This document shows positions 22,958 to 32,285 of a stretch of DNA of 64,000 bases, in pieces. The translations under genes were made by a program, and so were the position numbers. How positions within the stretch are numbered: the first letter of the stretch is position 1; the number at the start of each line of letters is the position of its first letter. Below the pieces are notes generated by a model, which did no database searches, was not told the origin of the DNA, and worked only from the letters and a program-made list of their open reading frames with translations. This DNA is from a bacterium (GTDB lineage: Bacteria > Cyanobacteriota > Vampirovibrionia > Obscuribacterales > Obscuribacteraceae), in contig WGMS01000024.1 in the NCBI GenBank assembly GCA_016124935.1, positions 1-64,000 on the forward strand, given 5' to 3'.

Positions 22958-23856
22958 GCGTGATCAGCAAGCGCCTCGCGCACGTCCTCTTGCGCAAGCC
23001 TGGCGTAGACTTCAGTAGCGCGGAGCGAGCTATGGTTGAGCAGTTTCCCTATTAAGCTTAGCGGCTTTCCGGATTGAACCATCCATGACGCCACGGTACG
23101 GCGCAAGTCGTGTATCCGCACGTGCTTTAATCCTGCCCGTGTGCGGCAACGGTCCCAGGACTTCCAGACAGTAGAGTTAGAAATATGCGTACCTGGCGCC
23201 TGGCCGGGAAAGATATAAGTCCCAGTACGCGGCAACTTGTATAAAATCGCCATCGCTTCTGGCGGTAGCGGGATACGATGAGGCTTGCCGTTTTTCGTGT
23301 GCAAGACACGAAGCTCCCATCGCTCTAAGTCCAGGTCGGACCACTTCGCGCGCATCAGCTCAGAGCGCCGTAGGGCGGTCAACAGATACAGCCAAAACAA
23401 CGCGCGTAAGTTCGCTGACCGGCAGCCCCCGATAGCTTTAGCCAAGCGGTCCATCTCATATTTTTGCACGAACACGTCGCGCGGAGTTTCAGGGAAAGGA
23501 TCCACGCCAACGGTCGGCAGCATCCGGTCCTCTGGATAAAAGCCCCAGAGCTGGGCTAGCTTGAACATCTTACCCAGCTGTTCCAGCATACGGTTAGCGG
23601 CATAGGGTGCGGGGCGAGCGCCAATGGACGCGTGAAGTTCTACTATATCGTTACGTGTTATGTCCAATAGTAGCTTACCCTCAAATGCGGGCAGCAGATA
23701 CAAACGCAACCGGCTTTGGTCTTCCTTCCAGGTTTTCTTCCGGATCCTGGCGTGCCGCTCCATGTAGAGCATGCAGAATTTCTCGAAAGGAATCTGAGGG
23801 AGTGACTTTTGATTTATCTTCTGCGCAATAGCCTCTGCAAGGGTTTCGATGTCCAT
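22930..23856 (-). CDS. int: Tyrosine-recombinase integrase
   Basis: 308 aa, complete. The N-terminal SAM-like core-binding domain spans about residues 15-110. The catalytic domain holds all key residues: R163 (TALRRSEL), K188 (HTKNGKPHR), H249 and R252 (RIHDLRR), H275 (LLNHSS) and nucleophile Y284 (TEVYAR). It sits 130 bases from a tRNA 3'-end fragment, the expected att core, and reads inward. It should drive integration and, with a partner, excision. Intact, so the prophage may be mobile. Confidence 0.95.
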   Translation of the reverse strand: MDIETLAEAIAQKINQKSLPQIPFEKFCMLYMERHARIRKKTWKEDQSRLRLYLLPAFEGKLLLDITRNDIVELHASIGARPAPYAANRMLEQLGKMFKLAQLWGFYPEDRMLPTVGVDPFPETPRDVFVQKYEMDRLAKAIGGCRSANLRALFWLYLLTALRRSELMRAKWSDLDLERWELRVLHTKNGKPHRIPLPPEAMAILYKLPRTGTYIFPGQAPGTHISNSTVWKSWDRCRTRAGLKHVRIHDLRRTVASWMVQSGKPLSLIGKLLNHSSLRATEVYARLAQEDVREALADHAKRVSEYRR

Positions 23857-23989
23857 AGATGTACCTCAATCTTTCAAACCGGGGATTAATCATAGGGTTA
23901 ATCCGCCAGGCTGGTCACTGTGGAATTCCACACTTAAATCGCATGAAGTCTCGCCGTCATCGCCCAGTTGGGTAATGAAGGCGGCCGAG

Positions 23990-24015
23990 CTTCGAATCCA
24001 GTACCGCCCAATTTT
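23990..24015 (+). other. Putative att core (tRNA 3'-end fragment)
   Basis: CTTCGAATCCA then GTACCGCCCA reads as a T loop (TTCGAAT), the 3' side of a T stem (CCAGT) and an acceptor 3' strand (ACCGCCC-A). The preceding bases do not pair as a tRNA body, so this is only the 3' end. The normal reading is that the phage entered a plus-strand tRNA gene and this end kept the short core. The intact tRNA should sit at the left prophage end, outside the window. Confidence 0.6.
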
Positions 24016-24051
24016 TCCCGATATCATTATCTGATTGCATAGAATCAACTA

Positions 24052-24084
24052 ATTGCTTTATAGTGCTATAAAGCAATTTTTTTT
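24052..24084 (+). terminator. Rho-independent terminator after the att fragment
   Basis: ATTGCTTTATA and TATAAAGCAAT form an 11-bp perfect stem with loop GTGC, followed by TTTTTTTT. It lies 40 bases after the tRNA 3' fragment and is probably the original terminator of the tRNA gene split by the phage. Confidence 0.85.
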
Positions 24085-24101
24085 GTATCTTAGTCAGACT
24101 G

Positions 24102-24881
24102 ATGGACGATTTGAAGCGATACACAAGAAGAGAGATTTTGAAGCGTGGAGCAGGCGCGCTCTCCGCTTTCAGTTTTGCCGCCAGCTTTCCATCCGGGCTT
24201 TCGCCCGAGGATCTTGTTATCGTCAAGCTATCGGGTGGAAACGATGCACTGAATACGGTGGTGCCGCTTCAGTGCGGCGATTACAGACGGCATCGTCAGT
24301 CCATCTCTATATCAGGCGGTGATCTCATCGAACTTACAGAAGAGTATGGCTTGCACCCGGCTCTGACCGAGACGGCTCGGCTCTATCGAAAAGGAGATCT
24401 GGCATTTATTCTTGGTGTCGGATTCCCGACCGATGCTGAAGCAAGCTCCCATGAACTGGCCGATTATTTCTGGAAGACCGGAGATCTAAAAGCCGATGGT
24501 TTTCTCGCTCAAGAGAATCCGAAGTTTTTTCTTAATTGCAGATATGTGGAGCTGGAGGGTTTCGATACCCATCGTAATCAGCTAAGGAAACAGGCAAAAG
24601 CCCTTAAAGAATTAGATCGACTGATCAGCCGGGAGTACTCTCAAACGAAGACTATATTCATCTATTCTGAGTTCGGAAGAAGTCTAAGAGAAAACGAAGA
24701 TGGCGGAACGGATCATGGTCTCGCTGGTCTTGCCATGCTTATAGGCGGCAAGGTCCGTGGTGGAATCTACGGTGAATATCGCTTCGAAGGCGAGAACCTG
24801 ACTTCTGTTCTAGAGCCGAGCATCATATATGATGCTATAGAGAAAAGAGACTTTGGCAAGCCGAATCTCTATTTTTCGTAA
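24102..24881 (+). CDS. DUF1501 protein, shortened
   Basis: 259 aa. A Tat-type start (TRREILKRGAG) is followed by the family blocks VIVKLSGGNDALNTVVPL, YGLHPALTE, GFDTHRNQ, IYSEFGRSLREN, GTDHGLAGLAMLIGG and GGIYGEY. Full-length DUF1501 proteins run to about 400 aa. Here the ~130-residue stretch between the HELADYFWKTGDLKADGFLA region and GFDTH is missing, without a frameshift. Exported sulfatase-like-fold protein of unknown activity; the deletion may have inactivated it. It converges with the TPR gene (12-bp overlap at the 3' ends). Confidence 0.8.
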   Translation: MDDLKRYTRREILKRGAGALSAFSFAASFPSGLSPEDLVIVKLSGGNDALNTVVPLQCGDYRRHRQSISISGGDLIELTEEYGLHPALTETARLYRKGDLAFILGVGFPTDAEASSHELADYFWKTGDLKADGFLAQENPKFFLNCRYVELEGFDTHRNQLRKQAKALKELDRLISREYSQTKTIFIYSEFGRSLRENEDGGTDHGLAGLAMLIGGKVRGGIYGEYRFEGENLTSVLEPSIIYDAIEKRDFGKPNLYFS

Positions 24882-26362
24882 ACGCCTTTATAAAAGCGTG
24901 CTTTGAATTCACTCGCTTCCGCTTCTTTCGTAAGTCCTTTCTTGCGCAGAATAGAGGCGATGATTTCATGGATGTATGCTTCGTAGAGGTCGTGAACAAG
25001 GGCTTGCTTGGCTGCTGTCAAAGCATCATCCAGTTTGCCTCTATGTTCGAGTAGCCTGGCGCGAGCGAGGAGCATGGACGAGTTGTCGGGGTGTCTTTTT
25101 AGAGCTTCGGTCAGAGCCGGCTCTAGCTCTTCGAAGCGTTTCAATTCTACCAGCTCGCTTATTATATGCGTCTGGTAGTCCTCGTTTTCGGGGGCGAGAG
25201 CGGCGGCTTTTCGAAAGTCTGCCAGAGCTTTTTCGTGCTCTTTGATATCGGCGAAATAGCTGCCTCGTTCATGAAATATGTCGGCTGCTTTAGGAGACTG
25301 CTTCAATTTTTGATCGTAGAGGCTCTCGAGCTTCAGTCTGTCTTTCTTCGCTTCCTCCTGCCTGCCTTCTTCTTCTAAGAAGAGGGCTCTTCCCTGGAGC
25401 GCTTCTTCGATTTCGGATTGCTCGCCGGAGTCTATTTGTTTCTGGTAAGCGTCGAGAATCATTTTTACGCACTTGGCTCTTTCTTTTTTGTCGGTTAGCA
25501 GACCGGCTTTTTCCGCCAGTTTCATCCGGGTTTTGAATTGCCAGACCGAAGGGTTGTCATCTTCGGCGATATCACTATCTGTTTTGGTGAGGGCGAGCCG
25601 ATAGCCTATCAACGCATCTTCTTTCATGCCCAGGAGCTCTTTTAGAAAGGCGCGGTTTATCAAAATGTCATCGGCATTGGAGTTCGTGTTGTTTTTTTTA
25701 AATTTGAACCCTTCCAGGGTGCTGAGGGCTTTGTCATTGTCATCGAGAAAGATATAGGCCTTGGCGAGAGATTCTCTGGCATCTTCGGACCAGTAGTCTT
25801 CTTTGAGAGACACTGCTTTTTTATAGTCTTCGATGGCTCGCTCCAGTCTTCCTGTCTCTTCGAAGAATGAGGCTCGTTGAAGCAATTCGTAGCCGGGCGC
25901 ATCGGATAGCTCTATCGCCCTCGCGTATTCTTTCTCCGCCTGATCAAACTGGTGTAAGGCTAGATAACAGTCACCACGGGCGGTGAAGAACAGGGTGTTG
26001 TCTGCTTCCAGTTTTATGGCCCGGGAGTAATCTGATAAGGCTTTTTCAAATTGATTGGAATACCGATAGGCATCACCCCGCTTATCGAACCAATCCGCAT
26101 GGCTGGCATCGAGGGCGATGGCTCTGTCGAAATCCGCGATCGCCTTTTCATAGTCATTTTTGTAGTTATAGTATCGCCCCCGGGCAATCAGATACTCGGC
26201 TTTCTTCGGATGTTTGACTATTGCTTTCGAGAGTTTCTGGAGCTGGGCAGGGGTTATATTCTCATAGCCGCCTTCGACTATCTCTTTCAGCCCCCACTCA
26301 TCCATAGAGCAAGCACTGAGAGCCAGAGTGCAAAGCAAAGCGAAAACGGGCTTCTGCTTCAT
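24869..26362 (-). CDS. TPR-repeat lipoprotein
   Basis: 497 aa. A signal peptide with lipobox (LALSAC) predicts a lipid-anchored protein. From about residue 40 on it is built of TPR units such as ARGRYYNYKNDYEKAIADFD and KRGDAYRYSNQFEKALSDYS, around ten in all. TPR arrays bind proteins, so a scaffold role in the envelope is likely; partners unknown. It is followed at its start side by a 137-aa protein 13 bases upstream, probably one operon. Confidence 0.85.
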   Translation of the reverse strand: MKQKPVFALLCTLALSACSMDEWGLKEIVEGGYENITPAQLQKLSKAIVKHPKKAEYLIARGRYYNYKNDYEKAIADFDRAIALDASHADWFDKRGDAYRYSNQFEKALSDYSRAIKLEADNTLFFTARGDCYLALHQFDQAEKEYARAIELSDAPGYELLQRASFFEETGRLERAIEDYKKAVSLKEDYWSEDARESLAKAYIFLDDNDKALSTLEGFKFKKNNTNSNADDILINRAFLKELLGMKEDALIGYRLALTKTDSDIAEDDNPSVWQFKTRMKLAEKAGLLTDKKERAKCVKMILDAYQKQIDSGEQSEIEEALQGRALFLEEEGRQEEAKKDRLKLESLYDQKLKQSPKAADIFHERGSYFADIKEHEKALADFRKAAALAPENEDYQTHIISELVELKRFEELEPALTEALKRHPDNSSMLLARARLLEHRGKLDDALTAAKQALVHDLYEAYIHEIIASILRKKGLTKEAEASEFKARFYKGVYEK

Positions 26363-26375
26363 GGCTCAGGGCGCT

Positions 26376-26789
26376 CTAGGGATCCGGATGATTGGTAGGT
26401 TCGAGCATGCACCAGAATTTGCGCTCGAAGTCCCACATATTTTCATCCTTCCAGTTGCGCAGGGTGACTTTTACCGCCCACATCCCTTCTTTTTCCAGGG
26501 TGATGTCGGGTTTGAAGACATGGTGTCCTTTATAAATGTCGTTTGGATCGTTGGCGCTGAATTCGCCTCTATAAACTTCCACGCCATCGGGGCTCTCGAT
26601 GGTGACGGCGCCTTTATACTGGCGTCTTTCGTAGGGTGTACCGAAGCCTATTACCCAGGAGCAATTAGATTGGAAGGGCAGCTCTTTGACTACGAAGACG
26701 TCGAAGATTCCCTTCAGGTTGAGCGTACCGTCATCGCTTCGTTCTGTTTTCTCGCAGAACAATATGTAGCCGCTATGCAGGTACTTCAT
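26376..26789 (-). CDS. DUF6941-like protein, unknown
   Basis: 137 aa from the ATG at 26789, chosen for GAGG 6 bases upstream (the longer frame from 26828 lacks one). Beta-rich: HSGYILFCEKTERSDDGTLN, LKGIFDVFVVKELPF, VTIESPDG, and a last strand MWAVKVTLRNW. This resembles small beta-sandwich proteins of the DUF6941 type, of unknown function. The family call is tentative. It probably shares an operon with the TPR lipoprotein. Confidence 0.6.
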   Translation of the reverse strand: MKYLHSGYILFCEKTERSDDGTLNLKGIFDVFVVKELPFQSNCSWVIGFGTPYERRQYKGAVTIESPDGVEVYRGEFSANDPNDIYKGHHVFKPDITLEKEGMWAVKVTLRNWKDENMWDFERKFWCMLEPTNHPDP

Positions 26790-26899
26790 GACAATCCTCG
26801 TTCTTGTCCTTATCGGGCGGTGAGCCAAAGAAATAGTAAACCATTTACAGGCTCGATGGGGGTATTTTATGAATTATAGAAGATTATTGGACTGGTAAG

Positions 26900-26939
26900 G
26901 AAAGCCCCGGTTGGGCTTGGCGCTTTCACCGGGGCTTTC
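26900..26939 (-). terminator. Hairpin after fusA
   Basis: GAAAGCCCCGGT and ACCGGGGCTTTC form a perfect 12-bp stem 23 bases after the fusA stop. There is no strong T-run. The AAAGCCCCGG block is repeated in the structure after rpsG. Confidence 0.6.
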
Positions 26940-26961
26940 GACTGCTTTTATAATCACCGGA

Positions 26962-29091
26962 TTAGTGGTGTTTACCTTTGATGATCTCTTCAGAGATGCT
27001 GGTGGGCACTTCCTCGTAGTGGAGGAATTCCATGGTGAAGGTGCCCTGACCTCTGGTTTTGTTTCTGATGTCAGTAGCATAACCGAACATCTCGGAGAGA
27101 GGCACATTGCAGTTCACCTTGGAGAGGTGATCGGTGGTGTTCATACCTTCGACCTTACCCCGTCTGCCGGAGAGGTCGCCGATCACATCGCCCATGTAGT
27201 CTTCCGGTACTTCCACTTCTACCTTCATGATAGGTTCGAGCAGAACCGGTCTGGCTTTTCTGAAACCTTCCTTGAAACCGATAGAGCCGGCTGTGCGGAA
27301 AGCCATTTCGGAAGAGTCGACCGGGTGGAAGCTTCCGTCCACTAAGCGGACAACGATGTCGATTATAGGATAGCCGGCAAGCACACCGCCTGCCATGGCA
27401 TCTTTGACACCGGATTCGACGGCGGGGATGTATTCTCTGGGAACCACACCACCGACAATCTTGTTCTCGAAGGTGAATCCGGTACCGGGTTGGCCGGGTT
27501 CGATCTCGAGCACGACGTCTCCGTATTGACCACGACCACCACTCTGACGGACGAATTTGCCCTGTTGAGTGACGGCGTTGCGGATGGTTTCGCGGTAAGC
27601 GACCTGGGGTTTGCCCACATTGGCTTCCACTTTGAATTCGCGCAACAGTCTATCTACGATAATTTCGAGGTGAAGTTCACCCATGCCGGCGATGATGGTC
27701 TGACCGGTCTCGTGATCGACCGAGACTTTGAAGGTCGGATCTTCTTCAGCCAGTTTGGAAAGAGCGCTACCGAGCTTGTCGGCGTCGCCTTTGGTCTTGG
27801 GCTCGATGGCTACCGAGATAACCGGATCCGGGAAGTCCATGGACTCGAGAATGATTGGTTTGTCCTGGTCGCAGAGGGTGTCACCGGTGCTGGTGTCTTT
27901 CAGACCGACAGCGGCGACGATATCTCCGGCGGCTGCCGATTCGACATCGGTCCTCTCGTCGGCTTGCAGACGGACGAGACGGCTGATTCTCTCTTTCTTG
28001 CCTTTCACCGAGTTGTATACATAGGATCCGGCGTTGAGGGTGCCGCTGTAGACCCGGAGGAAGGTCAATTTGCCCACGAAAGGATCGTTCATCACTTTGA
28101 AGGCGAGGGCCGAGAAAGGCTCACTGGGGTCGTATAAGCGCACTGCTTCCTGACCATCAGGAAGAGTACCCTTGATGCCTTCGACATCGGAAGGGGCCGG
28201 CAGGTAGTCGACGATGGCATCGAGAAGTAGCTGGACACCTTTGTTTTTGAAGGCGGAGCCGCAAAGAACAGGAATGATCTTGTTCTGGCAGACAGCTTCG
28301 CGCAGGACTCGTTTGAGGTCTTCGGGAGAAGGAGTTTCGCCTTCGAGATACTTTTCCATAAGAGCATCATCACATTCGACGATGGCCTCTTCTAGAGTAT
28401 GTCTCCACTTCTCAGCTTCTTCTTTATAGTCGCTCGGAATTTCGTCGATTTTGATGTTTTTGCCCATCGGATCATCTTCTTCGTAGAAGTGAGCCTTCAT
28501 TTCGATAAGGTCTATGAGACCCATGAAGTTTGATTCGGAGCCCATGGGAATCTGAATCGGGTGGCAGTTGGCCCAGGTAGAATGCATGCCGGGCAGGTTC
28601 TCTTTTGTCTGACCGAGAACTTTGAAGAAGTCGGCACCGCTCCGGTCCATTTTGTTGACCATGATCATGCGGGGTACCGAATAACGGTTGGCTTGCTTCC
28701 AGACGGTCTGGGTCTGGGGCTGGACGCCGCCAACGGCACAGAGCACGATGACAACGCCGTCGAGAACCCGCATCGAACGCTCGACTTCAACGGTGAAGTC
28801 GACGTGTCCGGGGGTGTCGATAAGGTTGATTCTTTTGCCTTTCCATTCACTGGTGATGGCGGCGGCGGTAATGGTGATACCGCGCTCTTTCTCCTGAGCC
28901 ATCCAGTCAGTAACGCTGGTGCCATCATGGACTTCGCCCATGCGGTGAATAAGACCCGAATAGAAAAGAATTCTTTCCGTGGTCGTTGTTTTACCGGCAT
29001 CGATATGGGCGGCAATTCCCATGTTTCTTATGTTTTCTAGTTGGCTGGAGCGAGTCACCGAAGGTTTCCTTTCTTCTTTGAGAACATCCAT
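26962..29091 (-). CDS. fusA: Translation elongation factor G
   Basis: 709 aa. GTPase motifs: [14 protein letters not shown] (G1), RGITITAAA (G2), DTPGHVDF (G3), NKMDRSG (G4). Domains II to V follow with the family's usual length; domain IV contains GGRGQYGDV. It moves tRNA and mRNA through the ribosome after each peptide bond. It follows rpsL and rpsG in the classic str order but has its own promoter 28-56 bases upstream and a hairpin between it and rpsG. No tuf follows. Confidence 0.98.
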   Translation of the reverse strand: MDVLKEERKPSVTRSSQLENIRNMGIAAHIDAGKTTTTERILFYSGLIHRMGEVHDGTSVTDWMAQEKERGITITAAAITSEWKGKRINLIDTPGHVDFTVEVERSMRVLDGVVIVLCAVGGVQPQTQTVWKQANRYSVPRMIMVNKMDRSGADFFKVLGQTKENLPGMHSTWANCHPIQIPMGSESNFMGLIDLIEMKAHFYEEDDPMGKNIKIDEIPSDYKEEAEKWRHTLEEAIVECDDALMEKYLEGETPSPEDLKRVLREAVCQNKIIPVLCGSAFKNKGVQLLLDAIVDYLPAPSDVEGIKGTLPDGQEAVRLYDPSEPFSALAFKVMNDPFVGKLTFLRVYSGTLNAGSYVYNSVKGKKERISRLVRLQADERTDVESAAAGDIVAAVGLKDTSTGDTLCDQDKPIILESMDFPDPVISVAIEPKTKGDADKLGSALSKLAEEDPTFKVSVDHETGQTIIAGMGELHLEIIVDRLLREFKVEANVGKPQVAYRETIRNAVTQQGKFVRQSGGRGQYGDVVLEIEPGQPGTGFTFENKIVGGVVPREYIPAVESGVKDAMAGGVLAGYPIIDIVVRLVDGSFHPVDSSEMAFRTAGSIGFKEGFRKARPVLLEPIMKVEVEVPEDYMGDVIGDLSGRRGKVEGMNTTDHLSKVNCNVPLSEMFGYATDIRNKTRGQGTFTMEFLHYEEVPTSISEEIIKGKHH

Positions 29092-29118
29092 GATGGGTTA
29101 CCCTTGTAATTTAAATGA

Positions 29119-29147
29119 TATATCCGAATCGGTTGCAGTTTTGTCAA
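29119..29147 (-). promoter_or_regulatory. Predicted fusA promoter
   Basis: On the minus strand TTGACA (29142-29147), a 17-base spacer and GATATA (29119-29124), 28 bases before the fusA ATG. Good sigma-70 match. Confidence 0.65.
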
Positions 29148-29376
29148 CGTCTTTTGCACCGTTTTTAGCTCTTGGAATTTAACCATGGGATTTGTGGGAT
29201 TTTGACTATATTGAGGATTACTACATATTTTTCCGTGATTATCTTTACAATTGCCGGTCGCATTTTCGCAAGGGCACTGTCGGTAACACTTAGAGACATC
29301 AGGACCGCTGCACTTGATAACCCCGGTTTAGATGGGCTTGAACAGCTGGTTTCGGCTCTGGAATTCCTCAAAAACG
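29148..29376. other. Intergenic DNA between fusA and rpsG
   Basis: Apart from the fusA promoter and the post-rpsG hairpin I see no supported gene in this 370-base gap. A 72-codon plus-strand frame (29172-29390) starts with TTG and has no ribosome binding site; see rejected items. Confidence 0.5.
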
Positions 29377-29434
29377 AAAGCCCCGGTTGATCAACTTTCT
29401 GCCTTCAACAGGCATAGGATCCGCCGGGGACTTT
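29377..29434 (-). terminator. Structured terminator after rpsG
   Basis: AAAGCCCCGG (29377-29386) pairs with CCGGGG-A-CTTT (29424-29434). Two small stems lie inside (GTTGATCAAC; GCC...GGC), giving a branched structure 27 bases after the rpsG stop. Confidence 0.6.
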
Positions 29435-29460
29435 GTGAAGTTCGAATAAAACCGTATTAA

Positions 29461-29931
29461 TTAATAGCGGTAGTGGGCGAAGGCCTTATTAGCTTCGGCC
29501 ATCTTGTGGGTATCATCCCGTTTTTTCACCGAGGCTCCGGTGCCGTTGGCTGCGTCCATCAACTCTGCCGAGAGTCTCTCGGAGAAAGATCGACCGCTTC
29601 TCTTGCGGGAGTTGGTGATGATCCACTGAGTAGCGAGAGCCACTCCGCGCGATTGCTTGACTTCAATCGGCACCTGGTAGGTAGAACCACCGACCCGGCG
29701 AGCTTTGACTTCAACCAGGGGGGTGACGTTTTTGACAGCTTTGTTGAAGATTTCGAGCGGTTCTTGCTTGGTCTTCTCTTTGATGATATCCATAGCTGTA
29801 TAGAGCAGCTTCTGGGCGGTGCTGCGCTTGCCGCGCTGCATCATCCGGTTAACGAATCTCTGCACCAGCTGACTTTCAAATACCGGATCCGGCGAGGGAA
29901 CGCGCTTTTCTGCTGCGGTACGTCTAGACAT
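29461..29931 (-). CDS. rpsG: 30S ribosomal protein S7
   Basis: 156 aa, the family's usual length. [40 protein letters not shown] and [20 protein letters not shown] are hallmark blocks. It nucleates assembly of the 30S head and contacts mRNA at the E site. It lies 41 bases downstream of rpsL in the same transcript. Confidence 0.98.
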   Translation of the reverse strand: MSRRTAAEKRVPSPDPVFESQLVQRFVNRMMQRGKRSTAQKLLYTAMDIIKEKTKQEPLEIFNKAVKNVTPLVEVKARRVGGSTYQVPIEVKQSRGVALATQWIITNSRKRSGRSFSERLSAELMDAANGTGASVKKRDDTHKMAEANKAFAHYRY

Positions 29932-29972
29932 TTTTGTTTCTCCGTCCTTTAAAACATATTCTTTAGTCGCGC

Positions 29973-30347
29973 CTAGCTCTTAGGACGCTTTGCACCGTAC
30001 TTGGAACGACCCTGCATTCTGTCCTTGACGCCGGCGGTATCGAGAGTACCTCTGACGATGTGGTAACGGACACCGGGAAGATCCTTCACCCTACCGCCTC
30101 TGACAAGCACAACGGAGTGCTCTTGAAGGTTGTGACCGATACCGGGAATGTAGGCAGTGACCTCGATTCCGTTGGTAAGCCTCACCCTGGCAATTTTGCG
30201 CAGAGCGGAGTTCGGTTTCTTGGGGGTGGTGGTTTTCACCTGGGTGCAAACGCCTCTGCGCTGAGGGCAGGATTTGAGGGCAGGCGACTTTGTCTTGAAA
30301 GTGACCTTTTTGCGTTCGCGGCGGATGAGTTGATTGATGGTTGGCAC
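29973..30347 (-). CDS. rpsL: 30S ribosomal protein S12
   Basis: 124 aa from the GTG at 30347, chosen because AGGAG lies 7 bases upstream and the resulting [15 protein letters not shown] start and length match the family; a longer frame from 30380 does not. [30 protein letters not shown] and [20 protein letters not shown] are conserved decoding-site segments. First gene of the str cluster. Confidence 0.97.
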   Translation of the reverse strand: MPTINQLIRRERKKVTFKTKSPALKSCPQRRGVCTQVKTTTPKKPNSALRKIARVRLTNGIEVTAYIPGIGHNLQEHSVVLVRGGRVKDLPGVRYHIVRGTLDTAGVKDRMQGRSKYGAKRPKS

Positions 30348-30556
30348 CAGACATCTCCTGACTGATTTAGAAGAATCCAAACTTGAAACGAAGGTGGCTC
30401 AAGGGCATGGTTTTTCCCTTGCGACCACTGATATTGCCGAAGCAGAGTTGGTGATATGCCATCCACATAGCTCGACAAACACACAGAATATCAGAAAGCG
30501 GCTCCGGTGGATGCTTACTTTCCTATTTCCTTTACAAATCAAACATTTGCCTTAAA

Positions 30557-31624
30557 CTAATTTAGTTCGAAGCCCTGGGTGAAAGGGACATTGATAGCCG
30601 GTGTGCCGGTGCCGAGGTCCAGATCCAGGTTGGGAATCGAAACCGAATTGGATTTTTTCTTAGCTCTCAACCAGTGCTCTCTTACCATGAGGGTAAAGCT
30701 GCCGTTGCGCTCGAAGGCTTGATCTTCCAGGCACTTTACCAGGGACTTTTGAAAATCATAGACCTTGAAAACTATGGTCCCTTTCATGCCGGCCCGCTTC
30801 ATAGTGGCCAGAACGAATCTGACAACGTCTTCGCAAAGGTGTTCCCAGCCCTGATTGACATAGACCTCTATATGGAAATCGCCCTGGCTGTGGGCGCTTA
30901 TCTTGGCAGCGCAGGGAATCACCCCTCTCTCTTTCTCGTCGGCCACCCAGAACCAGCGTTTGCGACGCATCAGTCTTCTGGTCATCTTTTCGAAGGTGTC
31001 GGCACTGAGTTCCGGTACGTAATAGTCATCCGGAACCAGCTCCAGCACTCTTCTCACGTCCTCGGGCAGGACCGATTGATGAAGGTCATAGATACGCTCC
31101 CGGTCTTCGGGCTGGGCTATTCTGAATTTGCTGAGAATCTCCTCGCACTGGGGCGGATGGTAATCAATCGGCACCTGGTAATAGGTAAAGCTGCAGCACT
31201 TTCGAAAGCCGCAACTATGCAGGAGTTTGAGACCAGCCATGTTCTCGTTGGCCGCTTCCGAAATAAAGTGGTTGATACCCTGACCGCCAAAGAGAGCCAG
31301 TACGTACTTGAGCAGTTCCTGGCCGATGCCTCTGCCCCGGTGATTTTTGTTGACCACCAGTTGATTGACCCGCCAGCATCCGTTGCTTTTGCCCAGGGCG
31401 TCCACCGAAATCAGCCCCAGTACCACGCCGTCATCTTTAGCCAGGTAAACTGACGGACCGATGTGGAGATTACAGGGAAGCCAGTGCTGCCAGAATTTCA
31501 ATCCGCTGCCCAGGATCTTCTCTTCCTGGCAGAAGCTTTCATGGGGCACCGGAGCATCCTGGTGACGGAGCAGGGTTCTCACCTGGGTGGCATCGGTACT
31601 GAAGAAGGGTTGTATTTTTATCAT
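30557..31624 (-). CDS. Double-GNAT acetyltransferase-like protein
   Basis: 355 aa. The first GNAT domain (residues ~1-150) has the acetyl-CoA loop RGRGIGQELLKYVLALF and family strands (WRVNQLVVNKNHRG). The second half (about 165-320) looks like a diverged GNAT fold without a clear Q/RxxGxG/A loop (QGWEHLCEDVVRFVLATMKR). The C-terminal ~40 residues are linker. Substrate unknown. It faces smpB across a 140-base divergent intergenic region. Confidence 0.75.
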   Translation of the reverse strand: MIKIQPFFSTDATQVRTLLRHQDAPVPHESFCQEEKILGSGLKFWQHWLPCNLHIGPSVYLAKDDGVVLGLISVDALGKSNGCWRVNQLVVNKNHRGRGIGQELLKYVLALFGGQGINHFISEAANENMAGLKLLHSCGFRKCCSFTYYQVPIDYHPPQCEEILSKFRIAQPEDRERIYDLHQSVLPEDVRRVLELVPDDYYVPELSADTFEKMTRRLMRRKRWFWVADEKERGVIPCAAKISAHSQGDFHIEVYVNQGWEHLCEDVVRFVLATMKRAGMKGTIVFKVYDFQKSLVKCLEDQAFERNGSFTLMVREHWLRAKKKSNSVSIPNLDLDLGTGTPAINVPFTQGFELN

Positions 31625-31637
31625 CTGCTTCCGAATA

Positions 31638-31660
31638 GGGTTAAACGGCTATTTAACCCC
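31638..31660. promoter_or_regulatory. Inverted repeat between GNAT and smpB genes
   Basis: GGGTTAAA and TTTAACCC, a perfect 8-bp inverted repeat with a 6-base centre in the divergent intergenic region. Possible operator or a small hairpin of the GNAT leader. Confidence 0.45.
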
Positions 31661-31763
31661 ATTCTAGTCTATTTCTGGGCGGGCTTTGTAAAATTGACCC
31701 GGCGGCAGTCCGCCAGGTTACTATATATAGGTAAAATAGAAAGTTTCAGACCGGTACTTTTCA

Positions 31764-32252
31764 ATGGCAAAAGAGAGCTCGAAGTCAAACGGTAAGGAGA
31801 CCGCAAATAAGGTGGCAGCGGACAACCGTCGTGCTCGTCACGAATATCACGTGCTCGAGACCATCGAGTGCGGCATTGAACTCTCCGGCACCGAGGTCAA
31901 GTCCATAAGAGCCGGGCAATGTAATCTGAAAGACAGCCATGCCCGTATCGAGAATGGTGAAGTCTTTCTATACAACAGCCATATCTCTCCTTATGATCAC
32001 GGCAATCGTTTCAACCATGAACCGACCAGGAAAAGACGATTGTTGTTGAACAAAAAAGAAATACAGAAAATCAAATCCAAAATTCAAGAAAAGGGTCTCA
32101 CTCTCATTCCGCTTCGGCTATACTTCAAATCTAATTGGGTAAAGGTCGAGCTTGGATTGTGCAAAGGCAAGAAGTTGTATGACAAGCGCGAGGATATTGC
32201 CAAGCGCGATAGCCAGAGACAGATTGAAAGAGTGATTAAAAGCAATCGTTAA
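31764..32252 (+). CDS. smpB: SsrA-binding protein SmpB
   Basis: 162 aa. RRARHEYHVLETIECGIELS, GTEVKSIRAG, NLKDSHARIENGEVFLYNSH and HEPTRKRRLLLNKKEI are the family blocks. The C-terminal KGKKLYDKREDIAKRDSQRQ is the tail that enters the mRNA channel. It brings tmRNA to stalled ribosomes. The Lys/Ser-rich N-terminal extension is slightly long. tmRNA itself is not in this window. Confidence 0.97.
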   Translation: MAKESSKSNGKETANKVAADNRRARHEYHVLETIECGIELSGTEVKSIRAGQCNLKDSHARIENGEVFLYNSHISPYDHGNRFNHEPTRKRRLLLNKKEIQKIKSKIQEKGLTLIPLRLYFKSNWVKVELGLCKGKKLYDKREDIAKRDSQRQIERVIKSNR

Positions 32253-32285
32253 CAGGCCGGGTTTCAGGAGCGAGAGATTTCTCAT

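Larger units (their letters stand above)
1..24010. mobile_element. Prophage, right-hand part
   Basis: Virion, lysis, replication and integrase genes form one continuous block that stops at a tRNA 3'-end fragment at 23,990-24,010. Plus-strand structural and lysis genes (1-6168) converge with a long minus-strand early operon (6181-21,153). The fibre N-terminus and the internal-virion-type protein suggest a short-tailed (podovirus-like) phage; that is an inference, since no capsid or terminase is in the window. The left end lies outside. No CI-type repressor is recognisable, so the lysogeny control is unknown. Confidence 0.9.

Noticed and set aside
25166-26879. Several long plus-strand frames opposite the TPR and DUF6941-like genes
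   Set aside because: They lie opposite well-supported genes and have shadow-type composition.
29172-29390. 72-codon plus-strand frame in the fusA-rpsG gap
   Set aside because: TTG start, no ribosome binding site, and it runs through the rpsG terminator and the fusA promoter; composition is not convincing.
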